A stretch of 64,000 bases of DNA, taken from Pelagibaculum spongiae. GTDB lineage: Bacteria; Pseudomonadota; Gammaproteobacteria; Enterobacterales; Pelagibaculaceae. The number at the start of each line of letters is the position of its first letter. The stretch's first letter is position 1. Shown here piece after piece: positions 28,501 to 38,600 of this stretch. The notes beneath the pieces were generated by a model. The model did no database searches. It was given only the letters and a program-made list of their open reading frames with translations, and was not told the origin of the DNA. Both the position numbers and the translations under genes were made by a program. Location: positions 372,001 to 436,000 of the forward strand of contig NZ_QDDL01000003.1 in NCBI RefSeq assembly GCF_003097315.1, given 5' to 3'.

Positions 28501-31500
28501 AGAATTTTCTAAACCGCCTTTGCGGCGGTGAACGCCAGATGGAAGAGAAAAACCTTTTAATCTCTTTTCTAAACCGCCTTTGCGGCGGTGAACATTCTCG
28601 GGCGGTGGCATGTAGATTACTTTCCTTTCTAAACCGCCTTTGCGGCGGTGAACATCTTAAATTGCTGGTAGCCCCTTTTTTGTTCTTTCTAAACCGCCTT
28701 TGCGGCGGTGAACCGTCATCGCAAGGCAAGGAATCCGGATCATTTTTTCTAAACCGCCTTTGCGGCGGTGAACTAAGTGCGCCGCATCCATGAAACAATG
28801 CGACCTTTCTAAACCGCCTTTGCGGCGGTGAACATGGTGGTGGTGACGGCGGCGGTGATGGAGGCTTTCTAAACCGCCTTTGCGGCGGTGAACCTTGCGT
28901 TAATGAGATTTTAGGGTCTTTTTTGTTTCTAAACCGCCTTTGCGGCGGTGAACACAACATCATTATTACTGAGAACGATTGATGCTTTCTAAACCGCCTT
29001 TGCGGCGGTGAACCATTTTGATATCGAGCCACCACACGTATTTGGTTTCTAAACCGCCTTTGCGGCGGTGAACCAAGTGCCACTAACAAGTTCTTTACTC
29101 TTTTTTTTCTAAACCGCCTTTGCGGCGGTGAACACCGCATTTTCTGGCGAACGAATCCAGCTGATTTTCTAAACCGCCTTTGCGGCGGTGAACAAAATCT
29201 CGGTTACCTTTTGGGTGCACTTTTCTTTCTAAACCGCCTTTGCGGCGGTGAACGTTGGCGGATGGATCACCAACCATAATCTAAATTTCTAAACCGCCTT
29301 TGCGGCGGTGAACAGATTATTCAGCGTGCTGGCTACGGTGATTTTTTTCTAAACCGCCTTTGCGGCGGTGAACGTATCTGAAGCGATAGGCCGATTTTTA
29401 TCTGATTTCTAAACCGCCTTTGCGGCGGTGAACACAATTTTCTTGCTGTTATCTGAAGGTAAAGCTTTCTAAACCGCCTTTGCGGCGGTGAACGACCATA
29501 CACAACCCGGGTCACGTTTGGGGATTTTCTAAACCGCCTTTGCGGCGGTGAACCTAACGCATGGGCTTGAGGGTAAGTGCCCTATTTTCTAAACCGCCTT
29601 TGCGGCGGTGAACGCTTGCACTGTTCCTTTCCCTGTTGTCAAGTTTTTCTAAACCGCCTTTGCGGCGGTGAACTTTCGTCGCCATCATCGCAAGGCAAGG
29701 AACCATTTCTAAACCGCCTTTGCGGCGGTGAACGAAAATTTGGGATGGTGATATTTCGGTAGGTTTTTCTAAACCGCCTTTGCGGCGGTGAACGTATACT
29801 GTTGTGCCCGATTGATAATCGACGATTTCTAAACCGCCTTTGCGGCGGTGAACATCGAGCCGATAACCGTCCTCGATCCGTTAGCTTTCTAAACCGCCTT
29901 TGCGGCGGTGAACCTGAAGACGGAAGACTTGGGCGTCTTGACCATTTTCTAAACCGCCTTTGCGGCGGTGAACCTGGTATTCGTACAAACTGAAAATCAA
30001 GATTATTTCTAAACCGCCTTTGCGGCGGTGAACGAATTACTGGTTTTTCGACACTACAGTCATGATTTCTAAACCGCCTTTGCGGCGGTGAACTCATTCA
30101 AGCAAATGAAGTCTCTGTTCCGTCTTTTCTAAACCGCCTTTGCGGCGGTGAACTGCGACGGTGCCTGCCGTGTCGCCGCGGTACGTTTCTAAACCGCCTT
30201 TGCGGCGGTGAACAAAAGCAAAGTCTGATGCAAGACCGAGATCATTTTCTAAACCGCCTTTGCGGCGGTGAACAAATGATCTTAGAAAGCGTCTGCAAGG
30301 CAACTTTTCTAAACCGCCTTTGCGGCGGTGAACGTGAGTAGGATCTATCTTCAATTGCCGTTTGTTTTCTAAACCGCCTTTGCGGCGGTGAACATCAATC
30401 CCGGTTCGCTACCCACGACCTGATATTTCTAAACCGCCTTTGCGGCGGTGAACTCCAATCAGGATTAAACGCCGCGATGTTTTGATTTCTAAACCGCCTT
30501 TGCGGCGGTGAACCGAACGAACGACCCGCAATCCTTGATGTAAATTTTCTAAACCGCCTTTGCGGCGGTGAACCCAGCAGTTAGGCATTACACCGCACGA
30601 ATACATTTCTAAACCGCCTTTGCGGCGGTGAACGCAGCAACAACAAATCAACCTTGTCATTAATCTTTCTAAACCGCCTTTGCGGCGGTGAACAATAATT
30701 TAAAGCTTGCAGATGTGCAGCAACTTTTCTAAACCGCCTTTGCGGCGGTGAACTTCACTCGTTGTCAGCAACGCTTGAGCGTTTATTTCTAAACCGCCTT
30801 TGCGGCGGTGAACATACCGTCAACATTAGCCAAAACCACCATACATTTCTAAACCGCCTTTGCGGCGGTGAACAAGGCGACGGTAGTCCGGTTTCGGTCA
30901 TGCTTTTTCTAAACCGCCTTTGCGGCGGTGAACCGCCCCAACATGTAGCCGCTGGCATTTGGGAATTTCTAAACCGCCTTTGCGGCGGTGAACCCGTTCC
31001 CTGGCTTGTTTTTCTAAATGTTACCTTTCTAAACCGCCTTTGCGGCGGTGAACCTAAATGTTATTTTTGGATTAAAGGGTTTGATTTTCTAAACCGCCTT
31101 TGCGGCGGTGAACGAGATACTAGACCTTTCTTGTAAGTGCTTTCCTTTCTAAACCGCCTTTGCGGCGGTGAACAAACTTGCGCTATAGCAAGGGGATCAC
31201 CGGCATTTCTAAACCGCCTTTGCGGCGGTGAACTGTACGATTCTGCTATAGCAGCCGCACGACTGTTTCTAAACCGCCTTTGCGGCGGTGAACTTGCTTT
31301 GCATGGCAGTTACATCTTTTTCAATTTTCTAAACCGCCTTTGCGGCGGTGAACTAATCACCGCGTCTACAGTGTCAACTGCCGATTTTCTAAACCGCCTT
31401 TGCGGCGGTGAACCAGGCGTGCTGTTTGAAGAGCGCCAACTGGCTTTTCTAAACCGCCTTTGCGGCGGTGAACAATTTACAATCGGCTGGTTTCTTTTAA

Positions 31501-31593
31501 CTCAATTTCTAAACCGCCTTTGCGGCGGTGAACGATGATTCAGATCGGAGCGATGCCTCTGTTTGTTTCTAAACCGCCTTTGCGGCGGTGAAC
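22562..31593 (-). CRISPR. Type I-F CRISPR array, 151 repeats and 150 spacers
   Basis: The 28-nt repeat, read on the minus strand, begins GTTCACCGCC and ends GGCGGTTTAGAAA, with stem CCGCC/GGCGG around a GCAAA loop. This is the I-F class bound by Cas6f. Repeats recur every 60 bases from 22562 to 31566. Four spacers are 33 nt (they end just before the repeats at 22683, 24424, 26525 and 27126) and the rest are 32 nt. Repeats look invariant except the one at 24303-24330, whose last + strand base is A instead of C. Cas genes and leader lie at the high-coordinate end, so spacer 31534-31565 is newest and 22590-22621 oldest. Exact duplicates: 23311-23342 = 23611-23642; 23551-23582 = 24331-24362; 24872-24903 = 25052-25083. 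Confidence 0.99.
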
Positions 31594-31725
31594 AGGAGTT
31601 TAACAAACTAAAAAGCGCGTTGCAGCGGCGCCTGGCTCAAAGAAATCCTTCTTTGACCTATGTTTTCGACACCACACACAACGCGTTGATTTTACTTCAA
31701 TTTGTTAAAGAGCCAATTTTATTGG
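31594..31725 (-). promoter_or_regulatory. CRISPR leader with candidate promoter and IHF site
   Basis: About 130 bp between the cas6f stop and the first repeat. On the minus strand a candidate sigma70 promoter has -35 TTGGCT (31711-31716), a 16-bp spacer and -10 TAAAAT (31689-31694). The sequence AATCAACGCGTTG (31679-31691) matches the IHF consensus WATCAANNNNTTR exactly and starts 86 bases from the repeat. Type I-F leaders are known to need IHF for site-specific spacer integration. The function here is inferred from position and sequence. Confidence 0.65.
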
Positions 31726-32307
31726 TTAAAAATGGGGTAAGGCGGTGTTCTTGCCTAATCCATAGCTACCAAAATCTGCTGTCGCTTCAGCAGATGCTTC
31801 TGCGCACCAGGTTCGCTCAATAAACAAGCGAAACTGCTGATCACCACTAAGACTTTGCATTTGAATAAATGGCGCTTTCAGATATTTCGGTTGAAAGTCC
31901 TGATAATGTGCCATGGCTTGTTCAAGCTCGATGTTGTGCCGCTTGGCATAGCGCCGGGCTAATCGTTCAACACCCGTTTTACTACGTTGACGGGAGTAGC
32001 AAACATACTTTTCTACTTTTTCTGGCACATCGCGCACCGATGAAATATGCACATAATCCATTAAGCGATCTAGCCACTGCGACAAATCAAGCGCATGTAA
32101 GTCTGCAGAATCTATCGCCATCAGCCGCAGCTTATTACCCAGTCCATGTACACGATAACCAGGAAATGCTAAAGCAACTGGTTGCACGCCCTTGGCATTA
32201 TTTAACTCAGCAAGTGCCAAATGAATCTGCTGGAACATTTTCTGCCACAGAAAATTTTGGCCAATGTCATCGCTGGGTAGCAAAGTCAGATCAATATAGA
32301 CTTTCAT
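31726..32307 (-). CDS. cas6f: Type I-F pre-crRNA endonuclease Cas6f (Csy4)
   Basis: 193 residues (Pseudomonas Csy4 is 187). It cuts the precursor RNA at the base of each repeat hairpin and stays bound to the 3' handle in the Csy complex. The catalytic His is H29 in WQKMFQQIHL, at the same residue number as in P. aeruginosa Csy4. Ser152 or Ser154 (MQSLSGDQQ) could be the second active-site residue. The arginine-rich helix RQRSKTGVERLARRYAKRH (about 106-124) matches the stem-binding helix, and the C-terminal FGSYGLGKNTALPHF is the family signature. It is the last gene of the cas operon, 8 bp after csy3 and immediately before the leader. Confidence 0.97.
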   Translation of the reverse strand: MKVYIDLTLLPSDDIGQNFLWQKMFQQIHLALAELNNAKGVQPVALAFPGYRVHGLGNKLRLMAIDSADLHALDLSQWLDRLMDYVHISSVRDVPEKVEKYVCYSRQRSKTGVERLARRYAKRHNIELEQAMAHYQDFQPKYLKAPFIQMQSLSGDQQFRLFIERTWCAEASAEATADFGSYGLGKNTALPHF

Positions 32308-32315
32308 AGCGACTC

Positions 32316-33341
32316 CTATTTATCGCTTTCGCCAAACACGCCACCACGAACCAGAACTGCCATTACATAATGCTCGTCCTCAGTGCGTGACAACTGTTCA
32401 CCGCGCGCCCAGTTATCAAACAAGCTATAAAAGTCTTGCTTTTCTTTTGGGGTTCTAAAGGCTCTACCCAGGTTAGTTACCGCACCAAAAGGCTCAATCG
32501 CAATCGGCCCGGCACTTTGTTCAACATCGGTAAATTCTGGATACCAGGTGTCGATGGTTCGCAAAGCATTACCCAGCTTTTGTGAGTGCATCGCTGCCAT
32601 ATTTTCTACTGAATAGAGAACCTTACTCTTGCTGCCTTTACCTTTATCCAGCACCAGCTCTTCACTTGGATAAACTTCCTGAGCTTTGCCCACTTTGGCA
32701 TAACAGCAAATATCCAGCATCAAAAAATCATCATCACTGGCAAGCGCTTTTGCCATATGCGCGGCCAAGTCATTTACTTGATTATCATCAGCATCAAAAT
32801 GACGCGTAGTAAATTCAGTTGCATCGAATTTCCATTGCTTTTTCTCACCGTTTAATGCGTTAACCACGACTTCAATTTTTTCTGCACCGACCCGGTTACG
32901 CCATAAATAACGCGCATTAGCCAAGTTCAGTGCATAGCGGCGCGCCAGCTCACCAAAAGCTTCTTTTTCAATATAGGTTCGCGCGGCTTTAGCATAACTT
33001 TGTTTAAATGCTGCGTTATTACAGGCTGATGGCTGACAAATACCACCAAGCACTTTTAAGGTAAAGTGCAGCTTGAGGGTATCTTGCTCTGGTGCCAGCG
33101 AGCAGGCATCAACTGTTTGTAAATTCGCTTTTTCTACTTCAGCATTTAATTTGGCCGGGTCTTTTTGAACAGCTGGTTTTTGACGATTGGAAATAGTGCC
33201 GCGAACTGATTTTTCCTGAAGTTTTAATGGTGTAGTTTGTTCAGCACGTACATCCCAGCAGGTGCCGTACATGTAACCATCAGAAGGCACTAGTTTTTTC
33301 TCAAACGCCAGTACCGATGCAATATTTTCTTTTTTAGCCAT
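32316..33341 (-). CDS. csy3: Type I-F Csy complex backbone protein Csy3 (Cas7f)
   Basis: 341 residues, close to the usual ~340. Six copies normally line the crRNA in the Csy surveillance complex. Family features are the N-terminal ASVLAFEKKLVPSDGYMYG, the central GGICQPSACNNAAFKQSYA and the ENMAAMHSQKLGNALRTIDTWY region, which are characteristic of Csy3. It sits between csy2 (16-bp gap) and cas6f (8-bp gap) in the canonical order, with a good GGAG ribosome site. Confidence 0.96.
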   Translation of the reverse strand: MAKKENIASVLAFEKKLVPSDGYMYGTCWDVRAEQTTPLKLQEKSVRGTISNRQKPAVQKDPAKLNAEVEKANLQTVDACSLAPEQDTLKLHFTLKVLGGICQPSACNNAAFKQSYAKAARTYIEKEAFGELARRYALNLANARYLWRNRVGAEKIEVVVNALNGEKKQWKFDATEFTTRHFDADDNQVNDLAAHMAKALASDDDFLMLDICCYAKVGKAQEVYPSEELVLDKGKGSKSKVLYSVENMAAMHSQKLGNALRTIDTWYPEFTDVEQSAGPIAIEPFGAVTNLGRAFRTPKEKQDFYSLFDNWARGEQLSRTEDEHYVMAVLVRGGVFGESDK

Positions 33342-33357
33342 GATATTTCTCCTTGAA

Positions 33358-34263
33358 TTAAAAACCGTCAGCTTCTGGCGCTTGTTGGCATAAATAAACG
33401 TTATTGGTTAAATCTGTTTCGTAATACCAGAGCAAATCACTGGCCTGCTCTAGCTGATAGGGCATTTTAAATTCACCTAGCGTCACCAGACTTTCAGCAA
33501 ATCGGTGTGGTGCATCAGTGTCTCGCTGGTTTTTGGCTTGCCCCAATGGGCTGATTGCATGAAACCCTGTGGCAATGGGAACCAGCCATCCCTTAGCATT
33601 CTCTTTACGCTGACGTGACCAGATAACTTTTGCTTTTTCATCTGGCGGGTTTTGATCGTCGACCTCCGCTGGCTGGCAATGATTTTCAACTTGGAGATAA
33701 CCAATCAAAGCATCCAAAGCATCTTCGCCCTGCTCCATCGCTTCAACCATCAGGTCTCGCCGTTCAACAATCGCATAACCTGGCATTAACTGATTTCTAA
33801 ACTGAGTAAAATCATTGGCAATAAATGGTGTTTGAAATTGTAAAATGTCGCCACCGGCAATTTTCATTCGCGCATTAAGTAAATGCTGAACACCTTCTAT
33901 AAGCTGGTTTTGTTGCTCACCGGTCATTGCCGATATTTCAATCACCAAGCTAACCGTTAAATGGCAGCGTGCCTCTTCAATAAATGCCGGGCGATTACCA
34001 TTTTTATCTAGTGGGTTAGCGGTACCAATAATCGAGTGAACAAAGTCACCCGCCCCCTGATAGGTTTGCAAATCAAACGCATGGCTCACCACACCTACCG
34101 CAGAAAATTCTGCTGTAATCGATTGCTGATTGAGCTTTCGCTGCAAAGCATGCACCGCACCCAACCAAGCCGTCATCGCAGGAAAACCAACAGTAAAAGG
34201 GCTGGATAACGCATTGGCGTTATGCACCTTGATTCTGGGAATAACCAGATAGTCACTACTCAT
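33358..34263 (-). CDS. csy2: Type I-F Csy complex protein Csy2 (Cas5f)
   Basis: 301 residues. Csy2 pairs with Csy1 to cap the 5' end of the crRNA and help read the PAM. The N-terminus (DYLVIPRIKVHNANALSSPF) and FTVGFPAMTAWLGAVHALQ are hallmarks of the family; GYAIVERRDLM follows further on. The start codon overlaps the csy1 stop by four bases (ATGA), so translation is coupled. Confidence 0.95.
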   Translation of the reverse strand: MSSDYLVIPRIKVHNANALSSPFTVGFPAMTAWLGAVHALQRKLNQQSITAEFSAVGVVSHAFDLQTYQGAGDFVHSIIGTANPLDKNGNRPAFIEEARCHLTVSLVIEISAMTGEQQNQLIEGVQHLLNARMKIAGGDILQFQTPFIANDFTQFRNQLMPGYAIVERRDLMVEAMEQGEDALDALIGYLQVENHCQPAEVDDQNPPDEKAKVIWSRQRKENAKGWLVPIATGFHAISPLGQAKNQRDTDAPHRFAESLVTLGEFKMPYQLEQASDLLWYYETDLTNNVYLCQQAPEADGF

Positions 34264-35612
34264 CGCAATGCCTCCCGATATTGTTCAACAAAGGCATGAA
34301 TGAATTGAATTTCTGCATCGCCTAGCGTGCAGTGATCTTTATTGATTTTTCGATAACCCTGAATAATCCAGCGACTGATTTGCTCCAGTACGTTATCCAT
34401 CCAATCATTTGTTTCTTCTGGCTTTGAAACTTCTACGCCTAACCATTTTTTTTGCCACAAAGGTAATTGCGAAGTGGCTGTAGAAAACTGCTCACCAGCC
34501 ACGGCTCTGGCTTGCCACATTGCCTGAATAATCACATCAGTAATCTGTTGCAGTCGGTTGTCTCGTCTTGAACGCAGGTTTTTCAGTGGAATAACCGATT
34601 CAGCCGAATGGGTCACAAAGATTTTATGTAAGGCAATAAATGCCTCTTTTGCCTGATAAGGTGAAACTGCCTGCTGAAAAAAATCTCGGGTCGGAAAATT
34701 AAAATCCCGCTGCTGCAGATTCGGTGGAACAGACAACAACAAATGTGCTTTGCCACCATTTTGATTATTCAACACACTGATATTTTGCGGTTTAGTGCCG
34801 CCATAGCCAATGGTGGTTAAACCATAAATTTCAGAAAATGATTGTTCGAAAAACGCTTTGTTACGACGTTTGTCTCTTGCCTGCTTTAGCTCATCTTTGG
34901 TCAGATATTTTTTCCGGTCATCATCCGACATTTTTTCTGGTTCGAGCCCGAACCGCAATGCATCTAACCGACGACGCATTTCAAATACAATGCCCGAATT
35001 AGTGAGTATCGACAGCTGGTGATAACCCTCGGCTGCCGTGTCATCAGGAATTGGGAAAAAAACCTGTTTGATTTTAGAGCTAGTAACCTGTTCAGTGGCA
35101 GCTGCCGTCATTGCCAAAAAACCATCTCGCAGCTCAGCATAAGATTTGCTTTTGATATTCAACAGCGACTGAGCCAGTTCGGTTTCTTGTTCAATATGCT
35201 GCAATAAACTCTGGCCATCTTGCATTTCTAACGAAAGAAACGAGTCAATATCTAATGCAGCTGCATTACCTAATGAATCTAACCTCAATGATGATTCAAC
35301 ATTCCCACTGCGTAAGAAACCGTCATTACTCAATCCAGAGTAATAAATTATCGGCGTAACATACGTGTATTTTTTCTTGTTACTTTCGCTGATCCCTGTT
35401 GCAGAATGACTGAAAGTACTTGGATGCGTAGAAAAAGCTCTTTGCATCGAACGCTTTGCTGCATCAGGCAACCATTGTTCAAATGAAAACTTTTCCTCCC
35501 CTTCCGTAATTTTTTGTTGTTGCTGTAAATCATCTACAGATGATTTAATTGCTTTTTTTAACCAGGCGTCTTTACGTTCTTCAAAAAACGCCTTAATTGC
35601 CGGATCTGGCAT
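34260..35612 (-). CDS. csy1: Type I-F Csy complex large subunit Csy1 (Cas8f)
   Basis: 450 residues. Csy1 recognises the double-stranded PAM and recruits Cas2-3. Supporting segments are FFEERKDAWLKKAIKSS near the N-terminus, the SLGNAAALDIDSFLSLEM region, the ISVLNNQNGGKAHLLLSVPP block conserved in Csy1, and a helical C-terminal domain with PLWQKKWLG. It lies 39 bp downstream of cas3 and overlaps csy2 by four bases. Confidence 0.95.
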   Translation of the reverse strand: MPDPAIKAFFEERKDAWLKKAIKSSVDDLQQQQKITEGEEKFSFEQWLPDAAKRSMQRAFSTHPSTFSHSATGISESNKKKYTYVTPIIYYSGLSNDGFLRSGNVESSLRLDSLGNAAALDIDSFLSLEMQDGQSLLQHIEQETELAQSLLNIKSKSYAELRDGFLAMTAAATEQVTSSKIKQVFFPIPDDTAAEGYHQLSILTNSGIVFEMRRRLDALRFGLEPEKMSDDDRKKYLTKDELKQARDKRRNKAFFEQSFSEIYGLTTIGYGGTKPQNISVLNNQNGGKAHLLLSVPPNLQQRDFNFPTRDFFQQAVSPYQAKEAFIALHKIFVTHSAESVIPLKNLRSRRDNRLQQITDVIIQAMWQARAVAGEQFSTATSQLPLWQKKWLGVEVSKPEETNDWMDNVLEQISRWIIQGYRKINKDHCTLGDAEIQFIHAFVEQYREALR

Positions 35613-35651
35613 GGGATCCTCCCTTATATTGAATACTTGGGTCGAGGAAAA

Positions 35652-38600
35652 TTAAATGTCTTTAAACAGCCCTAGCTGATCGTTGTACAGCCATTGGCTT
35701 TTTGAATCTCTCATCGTCAATTCGCCATAACGCACGCTGGCGTAGTAACGACTAATGCTTTGTTTTTCAGCTTGCTGCTCAATGAGCAATAGATAATCTC
35801 GACTCAACCACAATCGCTGAGTTTGTTGTAACCCAAGAGAATATCTTTCTATATTTTGTGACTTTTCAACATTGGATAGCTCACCATCTTCTGTGCGAAC
35901 CGGCTTACCAGCATCATCCTTTTCAATAAAGAAAATTTCTTCATCTTCAGACATCGCCAAATAAAGTTGAATGCCGGGCTCACTTCTTCTAAAGCGGATT
36001 TTTTGTTGGCAAATACTGCTTAAAAACCAGTATTGGGTCAGATAACCATCTAATGTGTCAGGCTTGCTGTCATGATTGGAAGTTAAGTCATTTTGAATCG
36101 AAGCATGCTCTAATTGAGCTAACCCACTGCTTTTATCTGTGCTGTCAATACGGGTAGTTGCATCAAACCGTTCTGCAATTACCGATTCATCAAGGAGTTT
36201 TTCGAGGTTGTGAGAATTGCATCTTAACGGCTTTTCTCGTCGGCCAATTTTAATTGTTTTGCCGGTTTCATAACCCGGCTTTTTGAAATAACACGCTTTG
36301 GCCTTATCTCCATCTTCCAACGCTTTCCAGTTGTATTGCAAAATACCAATATTCGGTTTCTCGGTGGCTGTTTTGCGATGGCGACGTACTCGGCCAGCCA
36401 TTTGCACCAGTGAGCGATATGAAGATGGTTCAATTACTGCCCAGTCAAAATCATGATCTCTACCCACTTCTTCTACCGGCGTTGCTACCAATATAAAAAC
36501 CAGTTGTTTAGCACTTTGCTTTTTAGCTGTAACAATATGCTGCTGAATTACTGAATTATCTAAAGCTTGCGGTTGCTCACCTGCTTTTTCTTTGCGCTTT
36601 AATACCTGATCTAAATGTTGCTCTTGGGCATTGCGCAGCAACAACACTTGCTGACTGTGATAGGGCATTACACGCAAGCAGTAATCTGAATCAATTTGGC
36701 AATCAAGTAAAAAACGAGTTAACGATAATGCAAAAGAAATATTGGCACAGCGCACAACACCGAATGAAATATTCAGGCCAAAAGAACGATCAGACTCTGA
36801 TGCGGGGTCTTTCCAGCTATGCTGCTGATGCAGGTTAATCGCAGCATCTAAAATAGTTTGCTGGTAGCCTTCCAGCTTTTCTGGTTGCTGCAAATTTAAC
36901 AGTTTTTCAGCCTTAATAATGATGGCTTTTCGCTTGGCAATTTCGGTTGCCAATTTAGTTACACGGGCATTAATAAATGTTTGATGATGTGCCTGATACT
37001 GTTTTAACAGTTCAGTATTATCTGGTTGATAAACGCTTTCGACGGAGGTTTTAAATTCATCAATCCAGGCGCAACCCACTTTACTGCTTCTGTTGCGCAT
37101 TTTTGCGAACATCTGCCAGCCTGCCTGATAGGCTTTGAAATAACCCTCGGCCATTGCCGGTGGAATGGTTGCTGATGAAATCATTACCTTGCGGCCTAAC
37201 ATACCCGCCAAATGAATCAGCCAACCAATGGCAATTGAATCTTCACCGGTAAAATCATCAATCTCATCTATGACCAGATCAGACGACAATAAACGCAAGC
37301 TGGGTAAAATATATCGTCCACCACGGCTTGAAGTGACCGCAGACATTAAATGGTCAATGGTGCATGCTAAAACCGGAGCGTGGAAAAACGCTTGGTCTTT
37401 TTCATTTTTTAAAACGGTTTGCAAGCCGTCTTCAGGAATTTCTCCGTCGTAAATCACTTGGTCTTGCGAAGCCAGCATTGGCTGCGCGGATTCAGAACCC
37501 GTTTGTTGAAATACATCATCTAAGCTTTCTGCTTTTGCGCTTTGGTGCAGTTCCTTAACCGCTTTAGAACCAATCAACACGGCTAAATCTGCACCATCGG
37601 TTTTACTGAATATTTTTTGTCGGTACTCATCGCCGGTTTGCAACGTCAGGGTTCGCAGCCCAAGCGCCAAAATATAACGCAGACTATCGCCATCATTAGA
37701 TAGCACTCGCATTACCTTGGCATTGGCAAAAGTTTTACCACAACCAGTGCTGGCCATATTAACCGCGAAGAAACCCTGTTTTTGATAGTCTGCTTCAGAT
37801 TTCTGCCAGGCTTTTATCTGCTGCACTGCTTTGTCTTGCCACTGAAAATCTTGCGGGCTGCGTTTTTTTAACTTGGCAGTATCGCTGCTCTTTAATGATC
37901 GATTTTCAATCATTGGCAGTAATCGGGTATTGCTTTTACTGGCGTCGCACACGCCCAACAAATGCTGATCAAGATACTGATTGGGTTCGCTGGTTTTATA
38001 GAAACCTTTTTTATTATCCGCCTGATAACTGCGAGTATTGGCTACCAGATTTTTCTCACCGTGCCATTTCCCACTAACCTGCTGTGATGAATAGCAATGA
38101 TCTGCCAGCATCAAACTTAACCGACAGTGATGCAGCAATAATCGGATCGATCCATCGTCAGCAACTTGTTCTAGCTGTGCTTGTAACGTTATTAACTTGC
38201 TAGCCCAGCGTTTTACCTGTTTTAACCACAGTTTTGCTTCGCTTAACACGCCAAATTCAAAACCCAGACAGGCTTGTAAGGTCTGGCTGGCTTTGGGGTT
38301 AAAATATCCCCAGTTTTTATCCATCTGATCGAGCAAATCAGAAAAGGTGGGCGAGATCGCGGCGGTGGTATCTTGATAAGGCAAGCGGTGGTGAGACAAC
38401 ACCAACCAGCTGATGACTTGCGCCATCAACGGCAAATCTTTTAAGGGCTTTTCTAATGTTGTATTCGTCTCGACCCTATTCAGTTGCAGTAGCTGACCAT
38501 TTGCAAACAACTCCAACCATGATTGATCACTGGAAGCATCTGTTTGCTCAATTAAAATTCTGAATAATAAACAGGAGATAAATTCATGGCGTAATGCATC

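Noticed and set aside
30754..30785. Hairpin AACGCT-TG-AGCGTT within a spacer as a regulatory structure
   Set aside because: Six-base arms arise often by chance in spacers, and there is no T-run or positional logic.
31021..31085. Possible overlap between neighbouring spacers sharing CTAAATGTTA
   Set aside because: Only ten bases are shared, which is too short to separate from chance among 150 spacers.
22397..31823. Many ORFs of 60-234 codons with repeated FLNRLCGGE, VHRRKGGLE or SPPQRRFRK blocks
   Set aside because: They are the CRISPR repeat translated in different frames. The 28-nt repeat has no stop codon in these frames, so reading runs through spacers. No ribosome sites and no protein logic.
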